Part shown: positions 8,094 to 14,862 of the stretch, piece after piece
Layout: every line of letters begins with the position of its first letter
Position numbering within the stretch: position 1 is the first letter of the stretch
Assembly (NCBI GenBank): GCA_905205085.1
Contig: CAJLCG010000027.1
Location: 1 to 23,505 of the forward strand
Length of the DNA: 23,505 nt
From: an uncultured Oscillospiraceae bacterium
GTDB lineage: Bacteria; Bacillota; Clostridia; Oscillospirales; Oscillospiraceae
Reading direction: 5' to 3'
Position numbers and translations under genes: made by a program
Notes under the pieces: model-generated
Databases searched by the model: none
Told to the model about the DNA's origin: nothing
What the model saw: only the letters and a program-made list of their open reading frames with translations

Positions 8094-9029
8094 ATGGCTT
8101 ACCAGTTACAGGAGATCAACCGCCGCATCCAGAGCGATGTGAAGGAATTTTTAGCTGAGTGTGACGAGAACTACAACCAGCGGGTGTCCCTGGCGGCGGA
8201 TAAGATCCTGTCCAACCTTGAGCGCAGCCCCATCGTGCTGCTCTCCGGCCCCTCGGGCTCCGGCAAGACCACCACCGCCATGAAGATTGCGGAAGAGCTG
8301 CAGCGGCGGGGCGTCAACACCCATGCCGTGGCCATGGACAACTACTTTACCACCATCAACCCCCGCACCGCGCCCCGTACTCCCGAGGGGGACATCGACT
8401 ACGAGTCCCCCCAGTGTCTGGACATGGAGCTGCTCTCCCGCCACTTCACCGCTCTGTCCAACGGGGAGGAGATCATGATCCCCAAGTATGAGTTTGTCCG
8501 CCAGATGCGCAACGACAGCCGGGGCACCCCGTTGAAGCTGGGCAAAAATGAGATCGCCATCTTTGAGGGCATCCACGCCCTCAACGACCAGATCGCCGGT
8601 CGCCATCCCCAGGCCACCAAGCTGTACATCTCCGCTCGTTCCAACGTGAACGAGGGGTCGGTACTGCGCTTTAAGGGAACCTGGATGCGGCTGACCCGCC
8701 GGGCGGTGCGGGATTACAACTTCCGGGGCACCGATGTGGAGGATACCCTGGATATGTGGGCCAATGTGCGCCGGGGCGAGAAGCTGTATATCTCCCCCTT
8801 TAAAAACAAGGCGGACATTATTTTCGACTCCTCGCTGCCCTATGAGGTGTCGGTAATGAAAAACTACGCTCTGCCCCTGCTGCGGGCCGTACCCGAGGAG
8901 AACGACCGCCGCAGTGAGCTGCTGGAGCTCATTGACGCCTTCCGCTACTTCCAGCCCATCGACCCGGAGCTGGTGGCCAAGGACTCCCTGCTGCGGGAGT
9001 TTATCGGCGGAGGGAGCTACTCCTACTAA
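8094..9029 (+). CDS. Uridine kinase-like nucleoside kinase, short form
   Basis: A P-loop kinase of the uridine kinase/phosphoribulokinase family, expected to phosphorylate a nucleoside with ATP or GTP. The Walker A motif is GPSGSGKTT (52-60). The acceptor-side motif AMDNYF follows around residue 80, then IPKYEF and FEGIHALND around 155-165. These fit the clostridial 'nucleoside kinase' group, whose long members (about 550 residues) carry N-terminal TGS and threonyl-tRNA synthetase-like domains. Here only about 45 residues precede the kinase domain. The ATG at 8094 has AAAGGAG upstream. The substrate is not predictable from sequence. The GH13 gene follows after 38 bases and may be co-transcribed. 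Confidence 0.82.
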   Translation: MAYQLQEINRRIQSDVKEFLAECDENYNQRVSLAADKILSNLERSPIVLLSGPSGSGKTTTAMKIAEELQRRGVNTHAVAMDNYFTTINPRTAPRTPEGDIDYESPQCLDMELLSRHFTALSNGEEIMIPKYEFVRQMRNDSRGTPLKLGKNEIAIFEGIHALNDQIAGRHPQATKLYISARSNVNEGSVLRFKGTWMRLTRRAVRDYNFRGTDVEDTLDMWANVRRGEKLYISPFKNKADIIFDSSLPYEVSVMKNYALPLLRAVPEENDRRSELLELIDAFRYFQPIDPELVAKDSLLREFIGGGSYSY

Positions 9030-9067
9030 GCACTTTTCTTATCCCAAGTTCGTTTGGAGGTCCTGAT

Positions 9068-10945
9068 ATGCCAGACCGTGCCGTATACAATTCCAGAGAT
9101 TCCCGCTGCAAATCCCCCTATGGCGCCGTTCCCTCGGGGACGAAGGTGCAGCTCACCCTGCGCCCCCTGCGCGCCGAAGGGTTTTCACGGGCCACCATGT
9201 CCGCCCGCTTTGAGTTCCGGGACGACGCCACCGTCACCCTGAATATGCCCTGGTCAGGGCTGGATGGGGCCCGGGACCTGTTTACCTGCACCCTGGACAC
9301 GGGGGACTATGTGGGACTGGTGTGGTACTCCTTTGGTCTGGAGCGTCTGGACGGAAAGGGACGGAAGATGTTCGGCCCCTACCAGCTCACCGTCTACGAC
9401 GGGGGAGAGGTGGTGCCCGAGTGGTTTGGCGAGGGGACGACCTATCAGATTTTCCCCGACCGCTTCCGCCGCACCCGGGTGCCCGACCCCCAGGGCATGG
9501 TGGGGGGACGGTGGGTCCACACCGCCTGGCAGGAGGAGCCCGAGTTCCGCCCGGACAAAAACGGAGAGATCCGCAACCGGGACTTCTTCGGCGGCGACCT
9601 GAAGGGCGTCATGGAGAAGCTGGACTACCTCCAGGGTCTGGGTGTGGAGACCCTGTACTTCTGCCCCATCTTTGAGGCGGCGGAGAACCACCGCTACGGT
9701 ACCGCCGATTACAGCAAGATTGACCCCATGCTGGGCACGGAGGAGGACTTTACCCAGCTTTGCGCCATGGCCCACCAGCGGGGCATGCGGGTGATGCTGG
9801 ACGGGGTGTTCAACCACACCGGCTACGTCAGCCGCTACTTTAACGGCGACGGCTTCTATCCCACTCCCGGAGCTTGCCAGAGTGAGGATTCCCCCTACCG
9901 CTCCTGGTTTAACTTTATTCACTGGCCCGACCAGTATGAGAGCTGGTGGGGCATCTACTCCCTGCCTGCGGTGAACGAGCACGACCCCTCCTACCGGAAC
10001 TTTATCTTCGGCGGCCAGGACAGCGTGGTGCGCCGGTGGCTGCGGGCGGGAGCGGACGGCTGGCGGCTGGACGTGGCCGACGAGCTGCCCGACGACTTTG
10101 TCCGGGGCATCCACGAGGCTGCCCGGGCGGAGAAGCCTGACGCGGTGATCATCGGCGAGGTGTGGGAGGACGGCTCCACCAAGGTGGCCTACGGCGTGCG
10201 CCGGCGGCACATCATGGGCCGGCACTGCGACGGCCTGATGAACTACCCCTTCCGCAACGCGGTGCTGTCTTATCTGAAAGGCGGCGACGCGGCGGACTTT
10301 GTCAACGCCATGGAGACCCTGCGGGAAAATTATCCCCGTTTTGCCTACTACTCTGCGATGAACTCCCTGGGCACCCACGACACCGCCCGTATCCTCACCC
10401 TGCTGGGTGCGGAGGAGGGCTGTGAGCACCAGAGCAAGGAGTGGCGCTCCAACTACCGCCTGGGGCCCGACCAGCGCCGCCGGGCCAAGGAGCTGCTGAA
10501 GCTGGGAGCCGCCCTGATGTTTGCCTTCCCCGGCTCCCCCACCGTGTATTACGGCGACGAGGCGGGCATGGAGGGCTTTGAGGACCCCTTCAACCGCCGC
10601 ACCTTCCCCTGGGGAAGGGAGGACTCGGAGCTGATGGGCTGGTTCTCCCGCCTGGGCCATCTGCGCAAGCAGAGCCAAGCCCTGCGCCAGGGAGATATCC
10701 ACTACCGGGTGGGCAAGGGCCCGGTGCTGGCCTTTACCCGCACCCACGGGGAGGAGACCATCCTGGCTGTCTTCAATACCGGCAGCGAGGAGGCCACCCT
10801 GCGCCTGCGGGAGAACGAGGAGGCCCAGCTGCTGCTGGGCTCCGCCCGGTTCCACACCGAGCCGGAGGGCCAGCTGCTGACCCTGCAGCCCCGTACCGGC
10901 AGTCTGCTGCAGATCGTGCCTGTACCGGAGGAGGAAGAAGAATAA
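9068..10945 (+). CDS. Glycoside hydrolase family 13 alpha-glucan hydrolase (cyclomaltodextrinase/neopullulanase-like)
   Basis: A 625-residue alpha-amylase-superfamily enzyme, probably cleaving maltodextrins, cyclodextrins or pullulan fragments in the cytoplasm. Residues 1-110 resemble the N-terminal beta-sandwich (CBM34-like) of this subgroup. The catalytic barrel begins near YQIFPDRF (126-133). The four conserved regions are visible: DGVFNH (245-250), GWRLDVADE (331-339, nucleophile D335), IIGEVWED (361-368, acid/base E364) and LGTHDT (434-439, D438). A short C-terminal beta domain ends in a run of glutamates. There is no signal peptide, so substrates must be imported. AGGAGGTCCTGAT precedes the ATG. 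A bidirectional terminator follows. Confidence 0.9.
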   Translation: MPDRAVYNSRDSRCKSPYGAVPSGTKVQLTLRPLRAEGFSRATMSARFEFRDDATVTLNMPWSGLDGARDLFTCTLDTGDYVGLVWYSFGLERLDGKGRKMFGPYQLTVYDGGEVVPEWFGEGTTYQIFPDRFRRTRVPDPQGMVGGRWVHTAWQEEPEFRPDKNGEIRNRDFFGGDLKGVMEKLDYLQGLGVETLYFCPIFEAAENHRYGTADYSKIDPMLGTEEDFTQLCAMAHQRGMRVMLDGVFNHTGYVSRYFNGDGFYPTPGACQSEDSPYRSWFNFIHWPDQYESWWGIYSLPAVNEHDPSYRNFIFGGQDSVVRRWLRAGADGWRLDVADELPDDFVRGIHEAARAEKPDAVIIGEVWEDGSTKVAYGVRRRHIMGRHCDGLMNYPFRNAVLSYLKGGDAADFVNAMETLRENYPRFAYYSAMNSLGTHDTARILTLLGAEEGCEHQSKEWRSNYRLGPDQRRRAKELLKLGAALMFAFPGSPTVYYGDEAGMEGFEDPFNRRTFPWGREDSELMGWFSRLGHLRKQSQALRQGDIHYRVGKGPVLAFTRTHGEETILAVFNTGSEEATLRLRENEEAQLLLGSARFHTEPEGQLLTLQPRTGSLLQIVPVPEEEEE

Positions 10946-10985
10946 AAAAAGACCCTGCTGTCATAGACAGCAGGGTCTTCTTTTA
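10944..10985. terminator. Bidirectional terminator between the GH13 gene and ylmH
   Basis: A perfect 13-bp stem, AGACCCTGCTGTC (10950-10962) with GACAGCAGGGTCT (10966-10978), has a 3-base loop. On the minus strand it is followed by seven Us (10944-10950), ideal for ending lexA-ylmH. On the plus strand the tail is CTTCTTTTA, weaker but still U-rich. It overlaps the ylmH stop codon. Confidence 0.9.
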
Positions 10986-11780
10986 TATGTATCGTTCTAA
11001 AACCAGCATGATCCGGCCCTTTTTGGACTGGCCCAGCACTTCTTTTACCACGCATTTGCCCAGTCCCCGGCAGGAGAGCACGTCCCCCTGCTCCACCGTG
11101 CGGTCACTTTTCATGCACTCCCGGTGGTTTACCGACACCCGTCCGGCGCTCACCAGCTGAGAAGCCTTGGAGCGGGAGGTGGAAAATCCGGAGGCCAGCA
11201 CCGCGTCCAGCCGCAGGGCGGCCACCGTGTCCCGGATGGTCTTCACCTGGGGCGGCTTGGGGGTGAGCTCGGAGAGAGTGATTTCCCGCAGCTTGGCCTT
11301 CCAACGTCCGGCGGACTCCCACTGGCTCAAAAGGATGGGCAGGGCGTCCCGCAGGGCCAGGACCTGGCAGCGGTTTCCCTCCACCAGAATGTCACCCAGC
11401 TTCTCCCGGGTAATGCCAAGGCCCATGAGAGAGCCTAAAATGTCCCGGTGGGACAGCTCCGCCCCGTTGGGGAAGGAGGCCTCCAGGGCAGCCAACGGTC
11501 CCTCCGGGTCGGCGATGGCGTCCTCTTCCTCCTGCCAGTCGGGAAGAAAGAGACACACGGTGCGCTCCGCATCGGGGTAGCCGCCGAAAAACACGTGCCG
11601 TGGATGGCCCCAGGCAGAGAGCAGATCGGACACCGACGCCCGCTCTCCCGGGGAGAGAAAGGGGGTATGGGCGGGGATCCCCCGGTTTTGGGACAGCTCC
11701 AGCTTGTCCAGCACCCGGGACAGGAGCACCCGCTCCTCGCTGCTGCGGGCGCAGCGGTCCAGCAGTTCGGTCTTGTTCAT
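10983..11780 (-). CDS. ylmH: YlmH-like S4-domain RNA-binding protein
   Basis: A 265-residue protein of the YlmH family. In B. subtilis YlmH binds stalled large ribosomal subunits and contributes to ribosome-associated quality control alongside RqcH. The N-terminal and middle regions (1-180) show FLSPGERASV and FFGGYPDAER, typical of the family. The S4 RNA-binding domain is at about 188-250 (LRLDAVLASGFSTSRSKASQ, then SAGRVSVNHR). ylmH usually sits in the ylm/divIVA cell-division cluster. Here it instead follows lexA with a single base between the lexA TGA and its ATG, so translation is probably coupled and transcription shared. No strong ribosome binding site of its own is visible. Confidence 0.88.
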   Translation of the reverse strand: MNKTELLDRCARSSEERVLLSRVLDKLELSQNRGIPAHTPFLSPGERASVSDLLSAWGHPRHVFFGGYPDAERTVCLFLPDWQEEEDAIADPEGPLAALEASFPNGAELSHRDILGSLMGLGITREKLGDILVEGNRCQVLALRDALPILLSQWESAGRWKAKLREITLSELTPKPPQVKTIRDTVAALRLDAVLASGFSTSRSKASQLVSAGRVSVNHRECMKSDRTVEQGDVLSCRGLGKCVVKEVLGQSKKGRIMLVLERYI

Positions 11781-11781
11781 C

Positions 11782-12399
11782 TCAGTAGCGCCGCACCACC
11801 GCTACCACCTGGCCCAGGATCTGGGCCTTGGTGCCGTCAATGGGCTGATAGTCGTCGTTGGCCGGCATGAGCCACACCTTGCCGTCCCGGCGGCGCAGGG
11901 TTTTCACCGTGGCCTCGTCCTCAAAAAGGGCCACCACGATCTGGCCCGACTGGGCCTCCGCCTGCCGGTGGACCACCACCAGGTCGCCGGGGAGGATGCC
12001 CGCCCCCAGCATGGACTCGCCCCGCACCCGCAGGGCGAAGTGCTCGCCGGAGAGGCCCTCGGTATCAAAGGTGAGGTAGTCCTCGATGCACTCCTCGGCC
12101 AGGATGGGGGAGCCGGCGGCCACGTTGCCTACCACAGGGATCTGGTTGGCGTGGGGGTCGGTCTCCTCCGCCACGGGGCGGGGGGACACGCCGGGCAGGG
12201 AGATGGCCCGGGTCTTGCCCTCAGCCTTCACGATGACCCCCGCCTCCTCCAGCCCCTTGAGATGGAAGTGGACGGTGGAGGGGGACTTCAGGCCCACAGC
12301 GGCGCCGATTTCCCGCACCGAAGGGGGATATCCGTGCTCTGCGGTGAAATCCAAGATATAGTCGTAAATTTTTTGCTGTTTCGGGGTCAGCGGTTTCAT
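11782..12399 (-). CDS. lexA: SOS-response repressor and self-cleaving protease LexA
   Basis: LexA represses DNA-damage genes and cleaves itself when RecA filaments form. The 205-residue product starts MKPLTPKQQKIYDYIL and has a winged-helix domain to about residue 68 with REIGAAVGLKSPSTVHFHL. The cleavage site is A95-G96 in VAAGSP. The protease dyad is S129 (RGESM) and K166 (EATVKTL). All are intact, so the protein should be cleavable. The ATG at 12399 is chosen because AAGGAG lies seven bases upstream and the family begins with M-x-x-L-T. An in-frame ATG eight codons further upstream would bury that ribosome binding site. ylmH is coupled downstream. Confidence 0.95.
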   Translation of the reverse strand: MKPLTPKQQKIYDYILDFTAEHGYPPSVREIGAAVGLKSPSTVHFHLKGLEEAGVIVKAEGKTRAISLPGVSPRPVAEETDPHANQIPVVGNVAAGSPILAEECIEDYLTFDTEGLSGEHFALRVRGESMLGAGILPGDLVVVHRQAEAQSGQIVVALFEDEATVKTLRRRDGKVWLMPANDDYQPIDGTKAQILGQVVAVVRRY

Positions 12400-12449
12400 A
12401 GCCAAGCTCCTTCCCGGGCACACTGGGCGGCGTGGTTTTAGTTAGAGGT

Positions 12450-12488
12450 ATTGTACCATATCCCCCTTTGGAAGTCAAACGGATGTTC
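12450..12488 (-). promoter_or_regulatory. lexA promoter with overlapping SOS (LexA) box
   Basis: On the minus strand TTGACT (12473-12478) and TACAAT (12450-12455) are separated by 17 bases. GAACATCCGTTT (12477-12488) overlaps the -35 and matches the Gram-positive LexA box GAAC-N4-GTTC at seven of the eight fixed bases. The placement fits autorepression of lexA, with ylmH co-regulated. Box identity is inferred from the consensus. Confidence 0.72.
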
Positions 12489-12509
12489 CAAATAAACGGA
12501 ATTTGCGCC

Positions 12510-12540
12510 ATTTGTGAACAAATTTTGAATCTGAAGATTC
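12510..12540. promoter_or_regulatory. Two adjacent 14-bp palindromes in the lexA-marR intergenic region
   Basis: ATTTGT-GA-ACAAAT (12510-12523) and GAATCT-GA-AGATTC (12527-12540) are both perfect 6-bp inverted repeats around a central GA, 17 bp apart centre to centre. They lie immediately upstream of the marR -35 and behind the lexA promoter. They may be operator sites or AT-rich stem-loops. The two arms differ in sequence, so they need not bind one protein. Confidence 0.4.
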
Positions 12541-12545
12541 CCGCC

Positions 12546-12606
12546 TTGACTTTTCCACCCTCCGTGATAAAATGTTCAACATGTTAATGATTAAGGCGTT
12601 AACGAA
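12546..12606 (+). promoter_or_regulatory. Promoter and candidate MarR operator of the marR-ABC exporter operon
   Basis: TTGACT (12546-12551) is followed after 16 bases by TAAAAT (12568-12573). Around the expected transcription start lies the perfect palindrome TTAAT-G-ATTAA (12584-12594), and GTTAA and TTAAC flank it more widely. MarR proteins commonly bind such palindromes over their own promoter, so autoregulation is likely. Confidence 0.55.
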
Positions 12607-12632
12607 ATGTGTCGAAGAAGGGAGGGGACTCT

Positions 12633-13091
12633 GTGGCCAATCTTGGCATTGATCTGGGGGTGCTGGAGCATAAACTGCACCAGGCCCACCGCAACGCCGT
12701 ACAGGCAGAGCTGAATGCCGCTGGATTGCAGGAGGTGGGGCACCCGCTGCTCTTGTGCATTTTGCGCAGTGCCGGGGACCGCTGTCCCGACGGGCAGGTC
12801 CAGGCCCAGCGGGAGCTGTCTACGCTGCTGGATATTTCTCCCGCGGCGGTGGCCACCTCGCTGAAATCCCTGGAGAAAAAAGGGTATATCCACCGGGAGC
12901 CCGAGCCCGGCGACGCCCGGCGCAACCGAGTGACGCTGACCGACAAGGGCCAGCAGGCGGTGGACGACTGCTTTGCCTGTTTGCAGCGGGTGAACCGGCG
13001 GATGTACGCCGGCTTTACCACCCAGGAGCAGACCCAGCTCCACGGCTTTTATCTCCGGGCGCTGGAGAACCTGCGTCTGGAACAACCATGA
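12633..13091 (+). CDS. MarR-family transcriptional regulator of the adjacent ABC exporter
   Basis: A 152-residue winged-helix regulator. The recognition helix region reads LLDISPAAVATSLKSLEKKGYI and is followed by the wing EPEPGDARRNRVTLTDKG, both diagnostic of MarR. MarR proteins bind palindromes as dimers and release them on binding small aromatic or cationic compounds. The start is the GTG at 12633, because GGGAGGGG lies five bases before it. An in-frame GTG at 12609 has no ribosome binding site. The gene is followed after 31 bases by the first ABC exporter half, so it is most likely the local repressor of that exporter. Confidence 0.9.
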   Translation: MANLGIDLGVLEHKLHQAHRNAVQAELNAAGLQEVGHPLLLCILRSAGDRCPDGQVQAQRELSTLLDISPAAVATSLKSLEKKGYIHREPEPGDARRNRVTLTDKGQQAVDDCFACLQRVNRRMYAGFTTQEQTQLHGFYLRALENLRLEQP

Positions 13092-13122
13092 CCCCTTGTA
13101 GGGAAAGAAAGGAAGATCGGAC

Positions 13123-14862
13123 TTGCTTCAACTGTTTTTGACCCACCTCCAGGGATACAAGCGGCAGGCCATCAAGGCCCCCATTCTCATCATCCTGGAG
13201 GTCATCTGTGAGCTGCTGCTCCCCCTGGTCATGTCCGAGATCGTAGACACCGCCATCCCCAGCGGCGATGTAAACTACATCTTCAAAATGGGCCTTATTA
13301 TGCTGGTTTTGGCAGGAATATCCATGTTCTGCGGCGTGTTTGCCTCCAAATATGCCGCTTTTGCCAGCCAGGGCTTCGGCGCCAATCTGCGCCAGTGCCT
13401 CTTTGACAAGGTGCAGGAGTTCTCTTTTGCGGACATCGACCGCTTCTCCTCCGCCTCCCTCATCACCCGCATGACCAACGACGTCAACGCCATGACCATG
13501 ATGCTGGCCATGGGCCTTCGTATGCTGGTCCGGGCCCCGGTGATGCTGGTGGCCGCCCTGTGCATCAGCTTTACCCTCAACGCCAAGCTGGCCCTGGTGC
13601 TGGTAGTGGTCATTCCCCTGATGCTCATTGCGGTAGGCGGACTGATGTTTATTTGTACCCGCCTGTTTGAGACCATGCAGAAGAAGATCGACAACCTGAA
13701 CAACACCCTCCAGGAGAACCTGGTGGCCATCCGGGTGGTCAAGATCTTCGTGCGGGCCGACTATGAGCGGAAAAAGTTTAAAAAATCCAACGATGAGCTG
13801 ATGAACGCCGCCCTGGCCGTTGGCCTGCGTATCATTGCCATCCTGCCCATCATGATGCTGGCCATGAACGGCGCCACCGTGGCGGTGCTGTACCTGGGCG
13901 GCCGGATGGTCATGAACGCCACCTTTGATTTGGGCCAGCTGCAGGCCTTCATCAACTACATCGTCCAGATCCTCATGAGCGTCATGATGGTGGCCATGTC
14001 CCTGCTGCAGCTCTCCCGTGCCCAGGCCTGTGCCCACCGTATCAACGAGGTCCTCAATACCGAGCCCTCCGTGGAGGATAAGCCTGAGGCTGAAAAGCAG
14101 GTCCTGCCCGCCCCCAAGGGTGAGGTGGAGTTCCGGGATGTGTCCTTCAAGTACGTGGCCACCGGCACTGGCGACGATGTGCTCTCCCACATCAGCTTTG
14201 ACGTAAAGCCCGGCCAGTTTGTGGCCCTGGTGGGCGGTACCGGCACCGGCAAGTCCTCTCTGGTCAACCTCATTCCCCGCTTCTACGACGTCACCGGCGG
14301 CGCGGTGCTGCTGGACGGGGTGGATGTGCGGGACTACCCCCTGGAGGAGCTGCGCAGCCGCATCGGCATGGTGCTCCAGACCAACGTGCTGTTTACCGGC
14401 ACCATCCGGGACAATCTGAAGTGGGGCAAGGAGGACGCCACCGAGGAGGAGATCATCCAGGCGGCCAAGGACGCCCAGGCCTACGACTTCATCATGGCTC
14501 TGCCCGACGGCTTTGACACCATGCTCACCCAGGGCGGCACCAACGTCTCCGGCGGCCAGAAGCAGCGCCTGTGTATCGCCCGGGCCATGCTGAGAAAACC
14601 CGCGGTGCTCATCCTGGACGACTCCACCTCCGCCGTGGACTCCGCCACCGAGGCGGCCATCCGGGAGTCCTTTGCCAAGAACCTGAAGGACACCACCGTC
14701 ATCATCATTGCCCAGCGCATCTCCTCGGTGCAGTACGCCGATGAGATCCTCATCCTGGAGGATGACCACATCGCTGCCCGGGGCACCCACGACGAGCTGC
14801 TCCGGACCAGTCCCATCTATCAGGAAATCTATCAATCTCAGCAGGAAGGGGTGGGTGAATAA
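13123..14862 (+). CDS. ABC exporter half-subunit 1 (permease fused to ATPase) with degenerate catalytic site
   Basis: A 579-residue half-transporter: a six-helix type IV membrane domain (about 1-315), then an ATPase domain. Walker A is GGTGTGKS (371-378), the signature VSGGQ (475-479) and Walker B LILD ending at D499. The residue after it, normally the catalytic glutamate, is D500. This substitution marks the degenerate-site half of heterodimeric exporters such as LmrCD, BmrCD and TM287/288. The start is taken as TTG 13123 because AAAGGAA lies about eight bases upstream and the protein then begins at the expected point before helix 1. The stop overlaps the ATG of the second half by one base, so equal synthesis is expected. 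Likely role: drug or lipid export. Confidence 0.92.
   Translation: MLQLFLTHLQGYKRQAIKAPILIILEVICELLLPLVMSEIVDTAIPSGDVNYIFKMGLIMLVLAGISMFCGVFASKYAAFASQGFGANLRQCLFDKVQEFSFADIDRFSSASLITRMTNDVNAMTMMLAMGLRMLVRAPVMLVAALCISFTLNAKLALVLVVVIPLMLIAVGGLMFICTRLFETMQKKIDNLNNTLQENLVAIRVVKIFVRADYERKKFKKSNDELMNAALAVGLRIIAILPIMMLAMNGATVAVLYLGGRMVMNATFDLGQLQAFINYIVQILMSVMMVAMSLLQLSRAQACAHRINEVLNTEPSVEDKPEAEKQVLPAPKGEVEFRDVSFKYVATGTGDDVLSHISFDVKPGQFVALVGGTGTGKSSLVNLIPRFYDVTGGAVLLDGVDVRDYPLEELRSRIGMVLQTNVLFTGTIRDNLKWGKEDATEEEIIQAAKDAQAYDFIMALPDGFDTMLTQGGTNVSGGQKQRLCIARAMLRKPAVLILDDSTSAVDSATEAAIRESFAKNLKDTTVIIIAQRISSVQYADEILILEDDHIAARGTHDELLRTSPIYQEIYQSQQEGVGE

Noticed and set aside
9254..10855. 533-residue minus-strand frame opposite the GH13 gene
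   Set aside because: Antisense artefact; the GH13 catalytic regions are all on the plus strand.
12400..12423. Eight-codon N-terminal extension of LexA
   Set aside because: It would place the AAGGAG ribosome binding site inside the coding region; LexA proteins start at the MKPLT-like position.
12609..12632. Earlier GTG start for the first MarR protein
   Set aside because: There is no ribosome binding site before 12609, while GGGAGGGG is correctly placed for the GTG at 12633.
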